The notes: generated by a model not told the origin, from the letters alone. DNA of 64,000 nt from an uncultured Eubacteriales bacterium (GCA_900551325.1 URVM01000007.1:62001-126000); one strand, 5' to 3'. Counted from the stretch's first letter, positions 1 to 8,947 are shown. Program-made: numbers and translations.

Positions 1-2
1 TT

Positions 3-83
3 TCTTGTGTGGCGGTGGGAACAGGATTATTTGTAGAGTACAAATATTCTAGAAATAATAAAAGGAGAAATAGCTATGATTAG
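3..83 (+). CDS. mbl: C-terminal end of an MreB/Mbl-like protein (partial)
   Basis: The window opens inside a reading frame that stays open to a TAG at 81-83. The fragment begins Ser-Cys-Val-Ala-Val-Gly-Thr-Gly, which resembles the CVAxGTG motif near the C-terminus of MreB/Mbl actin-like cell-shape proteins, followed by a basic tail. It overlaps the next gene start by 8 bases. In Bacillus subtilis mbl sits directly upstream of flhO and flhP, the same order as here, which supports the call. Only about 26 residues are visible, so MreB versus Mbl cannot be separated from sequence alone. Confidence 0.6.
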   Translation, partial: SCVAVGTGLFVEYKYSRNNKRRNSYD

Positions 84-843
84 AGGCCTTTATATTGCGG
101 GGACAGGTATGAACGTCCAGACTAAAAGGTTAGATGTCATTTCAAATGATTTAGCAAATGTAAATACAACAGGTTATAAAAAAGATGAAGCTGTTGTATC
201 ATCTTTCAATGAAGTTTTAACTTATAGAATGAAAGACATGGAAAATAATGTACCTAATAATGGTGCCATTGGTACAATGAACTTTGGAGCACGTATAGAT
301 GAAATCTATACTCAGTTTGCACAAGGCTCTTTGATTAAGACAGATGGTTTGGTAGATGTTGCCTTACAAGGTGACGGATTTTTTGCTGTAGAAACACCTG
401 AAGGGGTAGCCTATACAAGAGATGGTAAATTTTCTATTAATTCAGAAGGAAATTTAGTAACTAAGGAAGGCTATGCTGTTCTTGGGGAAAATGGCCCAAT
501 TGAAATTGGTGAGGACTACTTAAATAATGGTGGTAAACTTACTATAGGAGAAAAGGGCGAGATTACACTAGATGGACAACTTATTGATACGTTAGAGCTT
601 GTAAAGTTTGCAGATAATAGGGCACTCACAAAAAGAGAAGATAATCTGTATATTGGCAATGGACAAGGAGATACTTTCGAAGGAACAGTTATTCAGGGAT
701 ATACAGAATCTTCTAATGTAAATCCTGTGACAGCTATGGTAGATATGATTACTGTATCAAGAGCTTATGAGGCAAATCAAAAGATGATTCAAGTTCATGA
801 CACATTGCTTGGAAAAGCAGTAAATGAAGTAGGACGCGCATAG
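76..843 (+). CDS. flhO: Flagellar rod/hook-basal-body protein, FlhO (FlgF/FlgG-like)
   Basis: 255-residue member of the flagellar rod/hook family. The N-terminus has the typical amphipathic segment with the SNDLANVNTTGYK signature (about residues 23-35), and the C-terminus ends with the conserved helix containing VNPVTAMVDMI and SRAYEANQKM, through which rod and hook subunits pack. Such proteins are exported through the flagellar type III apparatus without a cleaved signal and form the distal rod. ATG start with an AAAGGAG site 8 bases upstream. It is followed 14 bases later by a second family member, matching the B. subtilis flhO-flhP pair. FlgF-type versus FlgG-type role is inferred from position. 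Confidence 0.88.
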   Translation: MIRGLYIAGTGMNVQTKRLDVISNDLANVNTTGYKKDEAVVSSFNEVLTYRMKDMENNVPNNGAIGTMNFGARIDEIYTQFAQGSLIKTDGLVDVALQGDGFFAVETPEGVAYTRDGKFSINSEGNLVTKEGYAVLGENGPIEIGEDYLNNGGKLTIGEKGEITLDGQLIDTLELVKFADNRALTKREDNLYIGNGQGDTFEGTVIQGYTESSNVNPVTAMVDMITVSRAYEANQKMIQVHDTLLGKAVNEVGRA

Positions 844-857
844 GGGGGATTTAACAA

Positions 858-1667
858 ATGATAAGAGCATTATGGACAGCCGCTTCAGGCATGACGTCCC
901 AACAAACAAATGTAGATACGATTTCTAATAACTTAGCTAACGTAAACACTGTAGGGTATAAGAAAGAAACGGCAAATTTTAAAAGTCTACTTTATACTAA
1001 AATGGAAACGCCAGCAGGTAATAACGCAGCACCAACAGCTATGCAAGTTGGACACGGAGTACGTGTTGCATCAAGTAGTCGTATGTTTACACAAGGGAAT
1101 ATTCAAACTACAGGAAATGCTACAGATATGGCTATTGAAGGTAAAGGTTTTTTTACAGTTATGCAAGATGATGAGTATATGTATACAAGGGATGGAAGCT
1201 TTAGACTTTCTATGGTAGATGATGGAAGCTATGCTTTAGTTACATCAGATGGTCATCCTGTTATATCTATAGATGAAGAACCTATTATTGTAGATAGTAC
1301 AATAGGCCCAGATAAACTTATAATTGGTCAAGATGGTAGTATATACTATATGGATGAAGAAGCTAATATGCGTATGGATATTGCACAGCTTCGTGTTGTA
1401 CAATTTTCAAATACAGAAGGTTTAGAAGCTAGTGGAAGTAACTTATTTGTAGAAACAGCTGCTTCAGGACCAGCACGTGTAGAAGCAGAGGAAGATATGC
1501 TATCTAGAAGTACTATTAAAGCTGGAGTATTAGAAGGTTCAAATGTAGATGTAGCAAATGAAATGGTAAACTTAATAGTTGCTCAAAGAGCATATGAGAT
1601 GAATTCTACAGCTATTAAGGCCGCTGATACTATGTTACAACAAGCTAATGAATTAAAACGTGGATAA
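858..1667 (+). CDS. flhP: Flagellar rod/hook-basal-body protein, FlhP (FlgG-like)
   Basis: 269-residue second rod/hook family protein. It shows the SNNLANVNTVGYK motif (about residues 23-35), an internal MAIEGKGFFTV segment typical of FlgF/FlgG, and the C-terminal packing helix EMVNLIVAQRAYEMNS. Expected to be exported and to form part of the distal rod between basal body and hook. ATG start after a G-rich ribosome binding site overlapping the end of flhO. The short spacing to both neighbours points to one transcript with flhO and the rod-binding gene. The two proteins are clearly paralogues, but their sequences are far from identical. Confidence 0.88.
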   Translation: MIRALWTAASGMTSQQTNVDTISNNLANVNTVGYKKETANFKSLLYTKMETPAGNNAAPTAMQVGHGVRVASSSRMFTQGNIQTTGNATDMAIEGKGFFTVMQDDEYMYTRDGSFRLSMVDDGSYALVTSDGHPVISIDEEPIIVDSTIGPDKLIIGQDGSIYYMDEEANMRMDIAQLRVVQFSNTEGLEASGSNLFVETAASGPARVEAEEDMLSRSTIKAGVLEGSNVDVANEMVNLIVAQRAYEMNSTAIKAADTMLQQANELKRG

Positions 1668-1682
1668 GTAGGAGGTAGCTAA

Positions 1683-2054
1683 ATGGATATTTCAAGTATA
1701 AATCTAGGAAATACTCTTACAAGTCAGCTACAGCTTCAAAAGGTTCAAGGTGAAGGTAAGGATTTTGAGACTGTGCTTAGTGAAGCAGTGGAAAATAAAG
1801 ATGACAAAGCTTTAAAAGAAGCTTGTAAAGAAATAGAGCAATATATGCTTTCAAGTATTTTCAAACAAATGAAAGCATCTACACAAACAGGTGAACGTCT
1901 CATTGAAAAAGGAGACTATGAAGAAATGTTTGAAGATTACTTAGTAGATGAACAATGTAAAACCATGTGTGAAGCTGGAGGCGTTGGATTAGCTGATATG
2001 ATGTATAAGCAACTTAGTAACACTTATGGTGCTCAGCAAAACTATAAAAAATAA
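1683..2054 (+). CDS. flgJ: Rod-binding protein, FlgJ N-terminal type
   Basis: 123-residue protein resembling the N-terminal rod-binding domain of FlgJ: the core reads EIEQYMLSSIFKQMKAST, followed by the motif region GDYEEMFEDYLVDEQCKTM and GGVGLADMMYKQL. The peptidoglycan-hydrolase domain found in enterobacterial FlgJ is absent, as is usual in Gram-positive bacteria. It would act as a scaffold for rod assembly in the periplasm-equivalent space. ATG start with GTAGGAGG upstream. It closes the flhO-flhP transcript and is followed immediately by the metK promoter. Confidence 0.8.
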   Translation: MDISSINLGNTLTSQLQLQKVQGEGKDFETVLSEAVENKDDKALKEACKEIEQYMLSSIFKQMKASTQTGERLIEKGDYEEMFEDYLVDEQCKTMCEAGGVGLADMMYKQLSNTYGAQQNYKK

Positions 2055-2059
2055 TTTTC

Positions 2060-2089
2060 TTGACAAAAGAGAGTTAGTACTCATATAAT
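2060..2089 (+). promoter_or_regulatory. Sigma-A promoter of the metK leader
   Basis: TTGACA at 2060-2065 and TATAAT at 2084-2089 with an 18-base spacer, both perfect consensus boxes. The -35 box begins 6 bases after the flgJ-like stop. Transcription would start about 2096 and run into the SAM riboswitch. Confidence 0.8.
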
Positions 2090-2118
2090 AAATTAAACAA
2101 TTTAATAGCGATGAGTAA

Positions 2119-2224
2119 TTCTTATCCAGAGAGGTGGAGGGACAGGGCCCTATGAAACCCGGCAACCAGCAATTATATGCGGGTGCCAATTCCCACAAGT
2201 GTTTATACACTTGTAAGATGAGGA
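2119..2224 (+). ncRNA. SAM-I (S-box) riboswitch aptamer
   Basis: The segment has the S-box hallmarks: AGAGaGGTGGAGGGAC, GGGCCCTATGAAACCC and GGCAACC in order, closed by a P1 stem in which TTCTTATC (2119-2126) pairs with GATGAGGA (2217-2224). A further stem is ACAAGTG-tttata-CACTTGT. S-box aptamers bind S-adenosylmethionine and switch off expression by favouring a downstream terminator. Its position before the SAM synthetase gene is the classic feedback arrangement. Confidence 0.95.
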
Positions 2225-2250
2225 TGTATCGTATTTACGATTAAGTATAC

Positions 2251-2281
2251 AAGGCCTCATTTTTGAGGCCTTTATTTTTTT
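2251..2281 (+). terminator. Riboswitch-controlled intrinsic terminator
   Basis: AAGGCCTCA and TGAGGCCTT form a 9-bp stem with a short T-rich loop, followed by TTATTTTTTT. It lies between the SAM aptamer and metK and is the expected expression platform. I did not identify the competing antiterminator strand with certainty. Confidence 0.88.
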
Positions 2282-2363
2282 ATAATAATGCATTCATACA
2301 TCTAACCTTTAAAAATACATCGCTGTATGTTGGAATTAAACATATTAAAGGAGGATTTTGAAA

Positions 2364-3554
2364 GTGGCTAAAAGATTATTCACATCAGAATCAGTAACAG
2401 AAGGACATCCAGATAAGATCGCAGACCAGATTTCAGACGCAGTATTAGATGCTATTTATGCAAAAGACCCACAAGCACGTGTAGCATGTGAAACAGCTGT
2501 TACAACAGGTCTAGTACTTGTTATGGGAGAAGTAACAACAAATTGCTACGTAGATATTAATAAGATTGCTCGTGAGACAATTAATGAAATTGGTTATAAC
2601 AACCCTAATTTCGGCTTTGATGGTAATAGCTGTGGTGTAATGGTAGCACTTGATGAACAATCACCAGATATTGCTATGGGTGTTGATACAGCACTTGAAA
2701 AAAGAAATAATGAAATGGCTGAAGAAGATATTGAAGCAACAGGAGCAGGAGATCAAGGTATGATGTTTGGTTTTGCTTGTGATGAAACACCTGAACTTAT
2801 GCCAATGCCAATTTCACTAGCACATGGACTCACACGTAAACTTACTGAAGTACGTAAAAATGGTACATTAAGCTATCTTCGTCCAGATGGTAAATCACAA
2901 GTAACAGTAGAATATGATGGAGATAAAGTAGTAAGAGTGGATGCAGTTGTTATTTCAACACAACATGCTGAAGAAATTTCACAAGCTCAGATTCATGAAG
3001 ACATTATGGAATATGTTATTAAGCCAGTTATTCCAGCAGAACTTCTTGATGAGGGGACTAAATACTTTATTAACCCAACAGGACGCTTTGTAATTGGTGG
3101 ACCAGTAGGGGATTCAGGACTTACAGGACGTAAAATCATTGTAGATACTTATGGTGGATATGCAAGCCATGGTGGTGGTGCATTCTCAGGAAAAGATCCA
3201 ACAAAAGTAGACCGTTCAGCAGCTTATGCAGCACGTTATGTAGCTAAAAACATTGTAGCAGCAGGTCTTGCAAAAACTTGTGAAATAGAACTTGCTTATG
3301 CAATCGGTGTTGCAGAGCCTGTTTCAATTCTTATTAATACACATGGTACAGGTAAAGTAAGCGATGAAAGACTTGTAGAAATCGTTAGAGAAAACTTTGA
3401 CCTTAGACCAGCAGGTATTATTAAGATGTTAGATCTTAGAAGACCAATTTATAAGCAAACAGCAGCTTATGGTCACTTTGGACGTACAGACGTGAGTCTT
3501 CCATGGGAGCAAACAGATAAAGTAGATGCACTTAAAAAAGCAGTATTAAATTAA
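2364..3554 (+). CDS. metK: S-adenosylmethionine synthetase
   Basis: Makes SAM from methionine and ATP in the cytosol; SAM is the ligand of the upstream riboswitch. The protein of about 396 residues shows the N-terminal FTSESVTEGHPDKIADQISD motif, GAGDQGMMFGFA, the glycine-rich GGGAFSGKDPTKVDRSAAY loop and the C-terminal RPIYKQTAAYGHFGR block. The frame can also begin at TTG 2358, but AAAGGAGGA lies only 2 bases before that codon and about 8 bases before GTG 2364, so GTG 2364 is chosen; it gives the usual MAKRLFTSES start. The gene is isolated between flagellar genes and has its own promoter, riboswitch and terminator. Confidence 0.97.
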   Translation: MAKRLFTSESVTEGHPDKIADQISDAVLDAIYAKDPQARVACETAVTTGLVLVMGEVTTNCYVDINKIARETINEIGYNNPNFGFDGNSCGVMVALDEQSPDIAMGVDTALEKRNNEMAEEDIEATGAGDQGMMFGFACDETPELMPMPISLAHGLTRKLTEVRKNGTLSYLRPDGKSQVTVEYDGDKVVRVDAVVISTQHAEEISQAQIHEDIMEYVIKPVIPAELLDEGTKYFINPTGRFVIGGPVGDSGLTGRKIIVDTYGGYASHGGGAFSGKDPTKVDRSAAYAARYVAKNIVAAGLAKTCEIELAYAIGVAEPVSILINTHGTGKVSDERLVEIVRENFDLRPAGIIKMLDLRRPIYKQTAAYGHFGRTDVSLPWEQTDKVDALKKAVLN

Positions 3555-3596
3555 TTTTAACGAATAATTTATTTAGGGATAATAAAATGGGAAAAG

Positions 3597-3627
3597 AAAG
3601 ACCTACTTGGGGAAGTAGGTCTTTTAT
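3597..3627 (+). terminator. Intrinsic terminator after metK
   Basis: AAAGACCTACTT and AAGTAGGTCTTT form a 12-bp perfect stem with a GGGG loop, followed by a short T-rich tail. It ends the metK transcript 43 bases after the stop codon. Confidence 0.88.
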
Positions 3628-3731
3628 TGTGCAAAGTTTACCAATTTATGCCGTAGCATAAAAGAGGGAAGAATTACTCATAATTTTATGTTAAAATAAA
3701 TGTACAAACCTATAACATAAAAGGAGTATGA

Positions 3732-5009
3732 ATGAAGACAGTTAAGATTACAAAACAGAAAAAAGTATCCGCCAGTACTATGTATAAGGTGCTGTATATT
3801 CTTCCTCTAGCAATGATGTTGTATGCCCTTTTAACAACTACACCTAGAGAGCTTATAAGAGGATTAGAAATAATTTGTAGATCTAATGATATTTTACTTA
3901 CAGATTATTTATTAATAGCAGGTGTTGGATCTACATTCGTCAATGCAGCATTGGTGTTGCTAATTAATCTATGGTTACTTAGAAGATTAGATTTAAAGCC
4001 AAATGGGATTATCATTGCGGCATTATTTTTGCTTACAGGTTTTAGTTTTATGGGCAAAAATATATTTAATATATGGCCCTTCTATTTAGGTGGTTATTTA
4101 TATAGTAAGTACCATGGTATTTCGTATAAAAATGTAGTGATTATCAGTATGTTTTCTACAACTTTTAGCCCTATTACAAGTCTAATTGGGATAAGTATGT
4201 CAGATAACGTGATAGAAGGTATTATGATTATGGCAGTAATAGGTGGCTTTATTGGTTTTATTATGCCTACAGTATCTTCTCATATGTTAACTTTTCACTC
4301 GGGATACAATTTATATAATATGGGTGTTGCCGCAGGATTTGTAGGTATGATTGTGTATGTTTTATTTGAACAAGCAGATATAGTTATAAAAAATAATGAT
4401 TTGGTATTACAGGGGAACCGTATAGACATTATAATTTTTTTAACCCTATACTGTATAGCACTCATAGTAATAGGCTATTGTATGAATGAAAAAACTTTTA
4501 GAGGTTATAAACATATACTAAGTCATTCCGGAAGACTTATAACAGACATCATCAAGCAAGATGGATTTGGTTTAAGTTTAGTAAATATGGGGGTACTGGG
4601 TATTTTAAGTATTCTTTTTATCTTATTAATGGGAGGAGTTTTCAATGGACCTACTATTGCTGCAATGATGACAGTAATGGGATTCGGGGCTTTTGGAAAA
4701 CACCCAAAGAATGTGTGGCCAATTGTAGCAGGTGTTGTAGTTGGGTGGCATTTTTTTAATATAGAAACTTCTACAACCATTATTATTATTTCAGCCTTAT
4801 TTGGAACCACACTTGCTCCTGTTGCAGGTGAGTATGGTGTATTATGGGGACTGTTAGCAGGTATTTTACATGCAGCTTTTATACAGAACGTAGGGAGTTT
4901 ACATGGAGGACTTGTACTTTATAACAATGGTTTTTCAGGAGGTATTATTGCTGCTATTTTAATTCCAGTTATTGATGCATTTAAGAAGGAGAATAGACGT
5001 GAGACATGA
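3732..5009 (+). CDS. DUF1576 family multi-pass membrane protein
   Basis: 425-residue, very hydrophobic protein with roughly ten predicted membrane segments, for example near residues 20-38, 55-75, 85-100, 135-190 and 275-420. I recognise the DUF1576 family pattern, including SFMGKNIFNIWPFYLGGYLY and FGAFGKHPKNVWPI, two similar blocks containing a K-N-x-W-P motif that suggest an internal duplication. The function of this family is not known; a transport role is only a guess. ATG start with AAAGGAG upstream. The last 11 bases overlap the start of the next gene, so the two are probably translationally coupled. Confidence 0.8.
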   Translation: MKTVKITKQKKVSASTMYKVLYILPLAMMLYALLTTTPRELIRGLEIICRSNDILLTDYLLIAGVGSTFVNAALVLLINLWLLRRLDLKPNGIIIAALFLLTGFSFMGKNIFNIWPFYLGGYLYSKYHGISYKNVVIISMFSTTFSPITSLIGISMSDNVIEGIMIMAVIGGFIGFIMPTVSSHMLTFHSGYNLYNMGVAAGFVGMIVYVLFEQADIVIKNNDLVLQGNRIDIIIFLTLYCIALIVIGYCMNEKTFRGYKHILSHSGRLITDIIKQDGFGLSLVNMGVLGILSILFILLMGGVFNGPTIAAMMTVMGFGAFGKHPKNVWPIVAGVVVGWHFFNIETSTTIIIISALFGTTLAPVAGEYGVLWGLLAGILHAAFIQNVGSLHGGLVLYNNGFSGGIIAAILIPVIDAFKKENRRET

Positions 5010-5349
5010 AGTAAAAAAAATATCTAAAATGGTAGATGAATTGACTACCTTTTTTTTAGAGCATGAAGCAAAAAGTTTAAATATAAAAATAGACAATCTA
5101 TTAAATAAAGAAGTGATAATAGTAGAAGCTGTAGATTTAGATGATATAGCTCTATGTGTAAAGAGGTTAAATCGTTTCTTAAGCTATCCTAGAGAATGTG
5201 AGATGGAAGAATACTATTGGGAATTAGCAGGTGAAACAGATAGTTCTGAGGAGCTTGGGTTAGTTGGTACCATGATAGATGAAGCTAACATTGGATATGA
5301 AGATAACAAAATACTATTAGAGCTTATAAGACATAAATCAAGAAGGTAG
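4999..5349 (+). CDS. Small protein of unknown function, coupled to DUF1576 gene
   Basis: About 116 residues, soluble and charged, with no signal or membrane segment. I do not recognise a family. The first half looks helical (VKKISKMVDELTTFFLEHEAK) and the second is acidic. An ATG-containing extension of the frame exists upstream, but GTG 4999 has AAGAAGGAG about 7 bases before it and overlaps the DUF1576 stop codon by 11 bases, which favours GTG as the start. The tight overlap suggests coordinated production with the membrane protein; direct interaction is an inference. Confidence 0.6.
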   Translation: MRHEVKKISKMVDELTTFFLEHEAKSLNIKIDNLLNKEVIIVEAVDLDDIALCVKRLNRFLSYPRECEMEEYYWELAGETDSSEELGLVGTMIDEANIGYEDNKILLELIRHKSRR

Positions 5350-5384
5350 ATAAAAAGTGTAAGTAGCACATATAGAAAGATAGG

Positions 5385-7619
5385 GTGGATAAATTGGAAG
5401 AACAATTAGTCATTGAAGGTGTGGTAGATGATATTATCTATCAGAACGAAGAAAATGGTTATACAGTCTGTACAATTGAATATGAAGGTGAAGAAGTATC
5501 TTGCATAGGGAATATGTTAGGTATTCATCCGGGAGAAGAGATACGTATTGTAGGACAATGGACTACCCATCCTATCTATGGTAAACAAATTAAAGTAGAT
5601 ACTTTTGAAAAGAGTATTCCGAAGACCGTACAAGGGATTGAAAGGTATCTTTCTTCTGGAGCTATTAAAGGGATTGGCCCTAAGACAGCTAAGAAGATAG
5701 TAAAACACTTTGGGTTAGATACATTTAGAATTATTGAAAGTGAACCTACAGTACTTGCTCAAATACAAGGTATAAGTGAGAAAAAGGCTCTAGAAATTAG
5801 TGAAGTTTTTCGTGCACAACATGAACTTAGAAATGCTATGCTAGTGCTTCAAGAGTTTGGCATTACACCAACTTATGCTATTAAAATATATAAGCGTTAT
5901 AAAGACCAGACTATAGATGTTATTAAGAGTAACCCTTATCGTTTAGCAGAAGATATATTTGGTATTGGTTTTAAAAAGGCAGATGAGATTGCTGCCCAAG
6001 TAGGTATTGATAGAAATGACCCTCAGCGTATTAAGACAGGTATTATTTATCTTCTTAATACCTATTCCTTAGAGGGGCATACTTATATGCCAAGAGACAT
6101 TCTTATAGATAAGGCTATGCAGCTTTTAGGTGTGACAGAAGACTTTATAGAACATGCCATAATGGAACTTGGAATACAAAAGACTATTCTTGTCAAGAAT
6201 TATGATAATACAGCTTGTGTATTTTTGAGCCGTTTATATCACTGCGAGCTGGCTATTGCAAGAAAGCTCATTGATGTAGCAGCAACTTATGACAAGGATA
6301 TGCCTTTTGACTTTGAGAAGGAACTTAAGCAAACGGAAAAAGAGTTAGATATTCAGCTAGTTGAGGAACAAAGAGAAGCTGTCCGCTGTGCTCTTATTCA
6401 TGGTGTTACCGTATTAACAGGTGGACCTGGTACAGGAAAAACTACAACCATTAAGGCTATTTTGCATATGCTAGAGAAAGCACATGAGGAAGTACTACTT
6501 GCTGCACCTACAGGACGTGCTGCTAAGCGTATGAGTGAAGCAACTGAAATGAAGGCACAGACTATTCATAGATTACTTGAGATTGGGTACTTAAAGGAAG
6601 ATAGTAGTAGACAAATGTTTAACCGTAACGAAGAAAATCCCCTTGAAGCAGATGTTATTATTATTGATGAGATGTCTATGGTAGATGTAAATTTAATGTA
6701 CGCACTTTTACAAGCTATACAGGAAGGACAAAGGCTCATCCTTATTGGGGATGCAGACCAGCTACCATCTGTTGGGGCGGGAAATGTTCTTAAAGATATG
6801 ATCAAGAGTGAAAGACTTCAAGTAGTACGTCTTACTCAAATTTTTAGACAAGCCCAGGAAAGTGCTATTGTTATGAATGCCCACCGTATTAACCAAGGCA
6901 AAGAGCCAGTTTGTAATGAAAAAGGTACAGACTTTTTCTTTATGAATAGAAGTGTGCAGCAACAAGTACAAGAGACCATTATAGAACTTATTCTAAAGCG
7001 TATCCCTAAGTTTCAAAAGATAGAATCCCTTAAAGATATTCAAGTCCTTGCACCTATGCGAAAAGGATTGCTAGGTGTTAATGAACTTAATAAAGTTTTA
7101 CAAGCTGCTCTTAATCCATCGTCTGCTGCTAAAATAGAGAAAGAATACAGAGATACTATTTTCAGGGTAGGGGACAAGGTTATGCAGATTAAAAATAACT
7201 ACAATACTCCTTGGAAAATCTATGCCCATACAGGTTATGCCTTAGATGAAGGAATTGGCGTATTTAATGGAGATTGTGGTACAGTTAAAGACATTGATTT
7301 AGGACGAGAAATACTAACAGTATTTTTTGATGATCAAAAGACAGTAGAGTATGAATTTAATCAGTTAGATGAACTTGAACTCGCTTATGCTGTTACCATT
7401 CACAAGTCTCAAGGAAGTGAATACCCAGTTGTTATTTTACCTATTCACAGTGGACCACCTATGCTTTTAAGCCGTAATTTACTCTACACAGCAGTAACAA
7501 GAGCTAAGAAGATGGTAGTAGTTGTAGGGGTTAAAGATACTATGAATCGCATGATTCATAACAATAGAGAGTTAGAAAGATATTCTAGTTTAGCTATCCA
7601 TTTAAGACAGCTTATTTAA
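5385..7619 (+). CDS. recD2: RecD2/TraA-type ATP-dependent DNA helicase
   Basis: 744-residue superfamily 1B helicase. N-terminal helix-hairpin-helix-like repeats (GIGPKTAKKIVKHFG, about residues 95-110, and further repeats to 230) precede the motor: Walker A GGPGTGKTTT near residue 346, Walker B IIIDEMSMVD near 425, GDADQLPSVGAGNVL near 457, and the C-terminal YAVTIHKSQGSEYP and LLYTAVTRAKK motifs. Length fits RecD2, the stand-alone RecD of bacteria lacking RecBC, a 5'-3' helicase linked to DNA repair. Start is GTG 5385 or, with a better-placed AGGGTGG, TTG 5394. It lies 35 bases after the small unknown gene. Confidence 0.92.
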   Translation: MDKLEEQLVIEGVVDDIIYQNEENGYTVCTIEYEGEEVSCIGNMLGIHPGEEIRIVGQWTTHPIYGKQIKVDTFEKSIPKTVQGIERYLSSGAIKGIGPKTAKKIVKHFGLDTFRIIESEPTVLAQIQGISEKKALEISEVFRAQHELRNAMLVLQEFGITPTYAIKIYKRYKDQTIDVIKSNPYRLAEDIFGIGFKKADEIAAQVGIDRNDPQRIKTGIIYLLNTYSLEGHTYMPRDILIDKAMQLLGVTEDFIEHAIMELGIQKTILVKNYDNTACVFLSRLYHCELAIARKLIDVAATYDKDMPFDFEKELKQTEKELDIQLVEEQREAVRCALIHGVTVLTGGPGTGKTTTIKAILHMLEKAHEEVLLAAPTGRAAKRMSEATEMKAQTIHRLLEIGYLKEDSSRQMFNRNEENPLEADVIIIDEMSMVDVNLMYALLQAIQEGQRLILIGDADQLPSVGAGNVLKDMIKSERLQVVRLTQIFRQAQESAIVMNAHRINQGKEPVCNEKGTDFFFMNRSVQQQVQETIIELILKRIPKFQKIESLKDIQVLAPMRKGLLGVNELNKVLQAALNPSSAAKIEKEYRDTIFRVGDKVMQIKNNYNTPWKIYAHTGYALDEGIGVFNGDCGTVKDIDLGREILTVFFDDQKTVEYEFNQLDELELAYAVTIHKSQGSEYPVVILPIHSGPPMLLSRNLLYTAVTRAKKMVVVVGVKDTMNRMIHNNRELERYSSLAIHLRQLI

Positions 7620-7754
7620 TCCAAAAAACATAAAAAATTATCTATTCATTTTAAAAATCACCGATGTAACTTGTTTTATAAATGACTTATGAAGGCTTAT
7701 AGAAGTTTTAGAAATTACGATATATAAAATATAGGTATAGAGGTTGTTAATAAG

Positions 7755-8474
7755 ATGAACAATAATCAAGTTTGGACCATGTTAAAAGCATGGATATGTC
7801 CAGATAAATGTATGGTTTGTGGTATATTATTAGAAAACAATGATCCAGAATATATTTGTGATTCATGTAAGGAAGGATTACTTACTAAAGATGTATGTGA
7901 TAGATGTGGTAAACCTTATAGTATTAAGGGGCATTTATGTCCTTATTGCTATGAGATGCCAAGACAAGTAACACGTATTTTAGCCTTGTGTCCTTATATT
8001 GACTTGTATAAAGAAAGTGTATTAAGATGGAAATATACAGGTATAAGGAAGTACGCATGGGGTTATGGCGTCCTTATGGCAAACACACTAATCAAATTAC
8101 AGCAACTAGAGATAGATTATTTAGTTCCTATACCTATTGCAAGATACAGATATTTGGATAGGGGGTTTAATCAAGCTTATGATTTAGCATTACAAATAAG
8201 TAAGCATACACAGATTCCTGTTTGGGACATACTAGAAAGAAGCAGGGATACTAAGCCTCAATCAGCTTGTAAGAAGGAAGAACGTATAAAAAATATTCAT
8301 GGGGCTATAAAGCTTAAAGATGGAGTATCATTTACAAAGCCTATTAAAATTGGATTTATAGATGATATTTATACAACAGGTAGCACCATCAAAGAATGTA
8401 TACGGGTTTTACAGAAAGTAGACAAAATAGAGATAGAAACTATTTATGTTTTGGTAGTGTGTTTAGCAATATAA
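7755..8474 (+). CDS. comF: ComF family phosphoribosyltransferase-like protein
   Basis: 239-residue ComF-type protein. The N-terminus carries cysteine pairs (CMVC, CDSC, CDRC, CPYC, about residues 19-65) that likely bind zinc. The C-terminal half has the type I phosphoribosyltransferase signature GFIDDIYTTGSTIKEC near residues 200-216. In Bacillus and other transformable bacteria ComF helps DNA uptake during competence; in Clostridia the homologue is common even without known competence. ATG start. Its neighbours yvyF, flgM, flgN and flgK match the comF-flagellar gene order of B. subtilis. Confidence 0.88.
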   Translation: MNNNQVWTMLKAWICPDKCMVCGILLENNDPEYICDSCKEGLLTKDVCDRCGKPYSIKGHLCPYCYEMPRQVTRILALCPYIDLYKESVLRWKYTGIRKYAWGYGVLMANTLIKLQQLEIDYLVPIPIARYRYLDRGFNQAYDLALQISKHTQIPVWDILERSRDTKPQSACKKEERIKNIHGAIKLKDGVSFTKPIKIGFIDDIYTTGSTIKECIRVLQKVDKIEIETIYVLVVCLAI

Positions 8475-8488
8475 AAGGGGTGGAAAGT

Positions 8489-8905
8489 ATGGAGTTAAAA
8501 ACATGTAAGAAATGCGGCAAAATATTTCAATACATTACAGGTGCACCAATTTGTTCAAAATGTAAGAAAGTAGAAGAAGAACTCTTCCAAGTAATCAAGG
8601 AATATTTAAGAGCCAATAAAGGGGCTAGTATGGAAGAAGTTTGTGAAGTAACAGGGGCAAGTATTAAGATGATTGAACGTTACCTTAGAGAGGGGCGTTT
8701 AGAAGTCACTGCTGACTCACCTATTGCCTTAAACTGTGAACAATGTGGGACAAAGATTCGTACAGGGCGTTTATGTGATAGATGTCGTGCACGTCTTAAT
8801 AATGGCCTTTCAGAAGCGGCACAAAGTCTTCGAGATAGGAATCCAGTAAGACAAGAAAGAACTAAAGAGCGAATGAGATTTTTGGATTCTTATAATAATA
8901 AGTAA
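8489..8905 (+). CDS. yvyF: Flagellar-operon protein, YvyF/TIGR03826 type
   Basis: About 138 residues. The N-terminal CKKCGKIFQ and CSKCKK pair suggests a zinc ribbon; the middle contains a helix-turn-helix-like segment (VCEVTGASIKMIERYLREGRLEV), and a second pair CEQCGTKI and CDRCR follows. This layout fits the small flagellar-region family found next to flgM in Firmicutes (B. subtilis YvyF). The frame extends further upstream within comF, but ATG 8489 has AAAGGGGTGG about 6 bases before it and is taken as the start. A regulatory role is suggested by the family layout and not proven. Confidence 0.8.
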   Translation: MELKTCKKCGKIFQYITGAPICSKCKKVEEELFQVIKEYLRANKGASMEEVCEVTGASIKMIERYLREGRLEVTADSPIALNCEQCGTKIRTGRLCDRCRARLNNGLSEAAQSLRDRNPVRQERTKERMRFLDSYNNK

Positions 8906-8911
8906 AGAGTA

Positions 8912-8947
8912 GGAGTTATTACATTAGGTGTAATAGCTCCTTTTTTA
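8912..8947 (+). terminator. Intrinsic terminator after yvyF
   Basis: GGAGTTATTACA and TGTAATAGCTCC form a 12-bp stem (one G-T pair) with a TTAGG-type loop, followed by TTTTTT. It separates the comF-yvyF transcript from the sigma-28 promoter of flgM. Confidence 0.88.

Noticed and set aside
7620..7754. Sigma-28-like CACCGATG before comF
   Set aside because: No TAAA-like box lies at 14-16 bases upstream, so the match is limited to the short -10 core.
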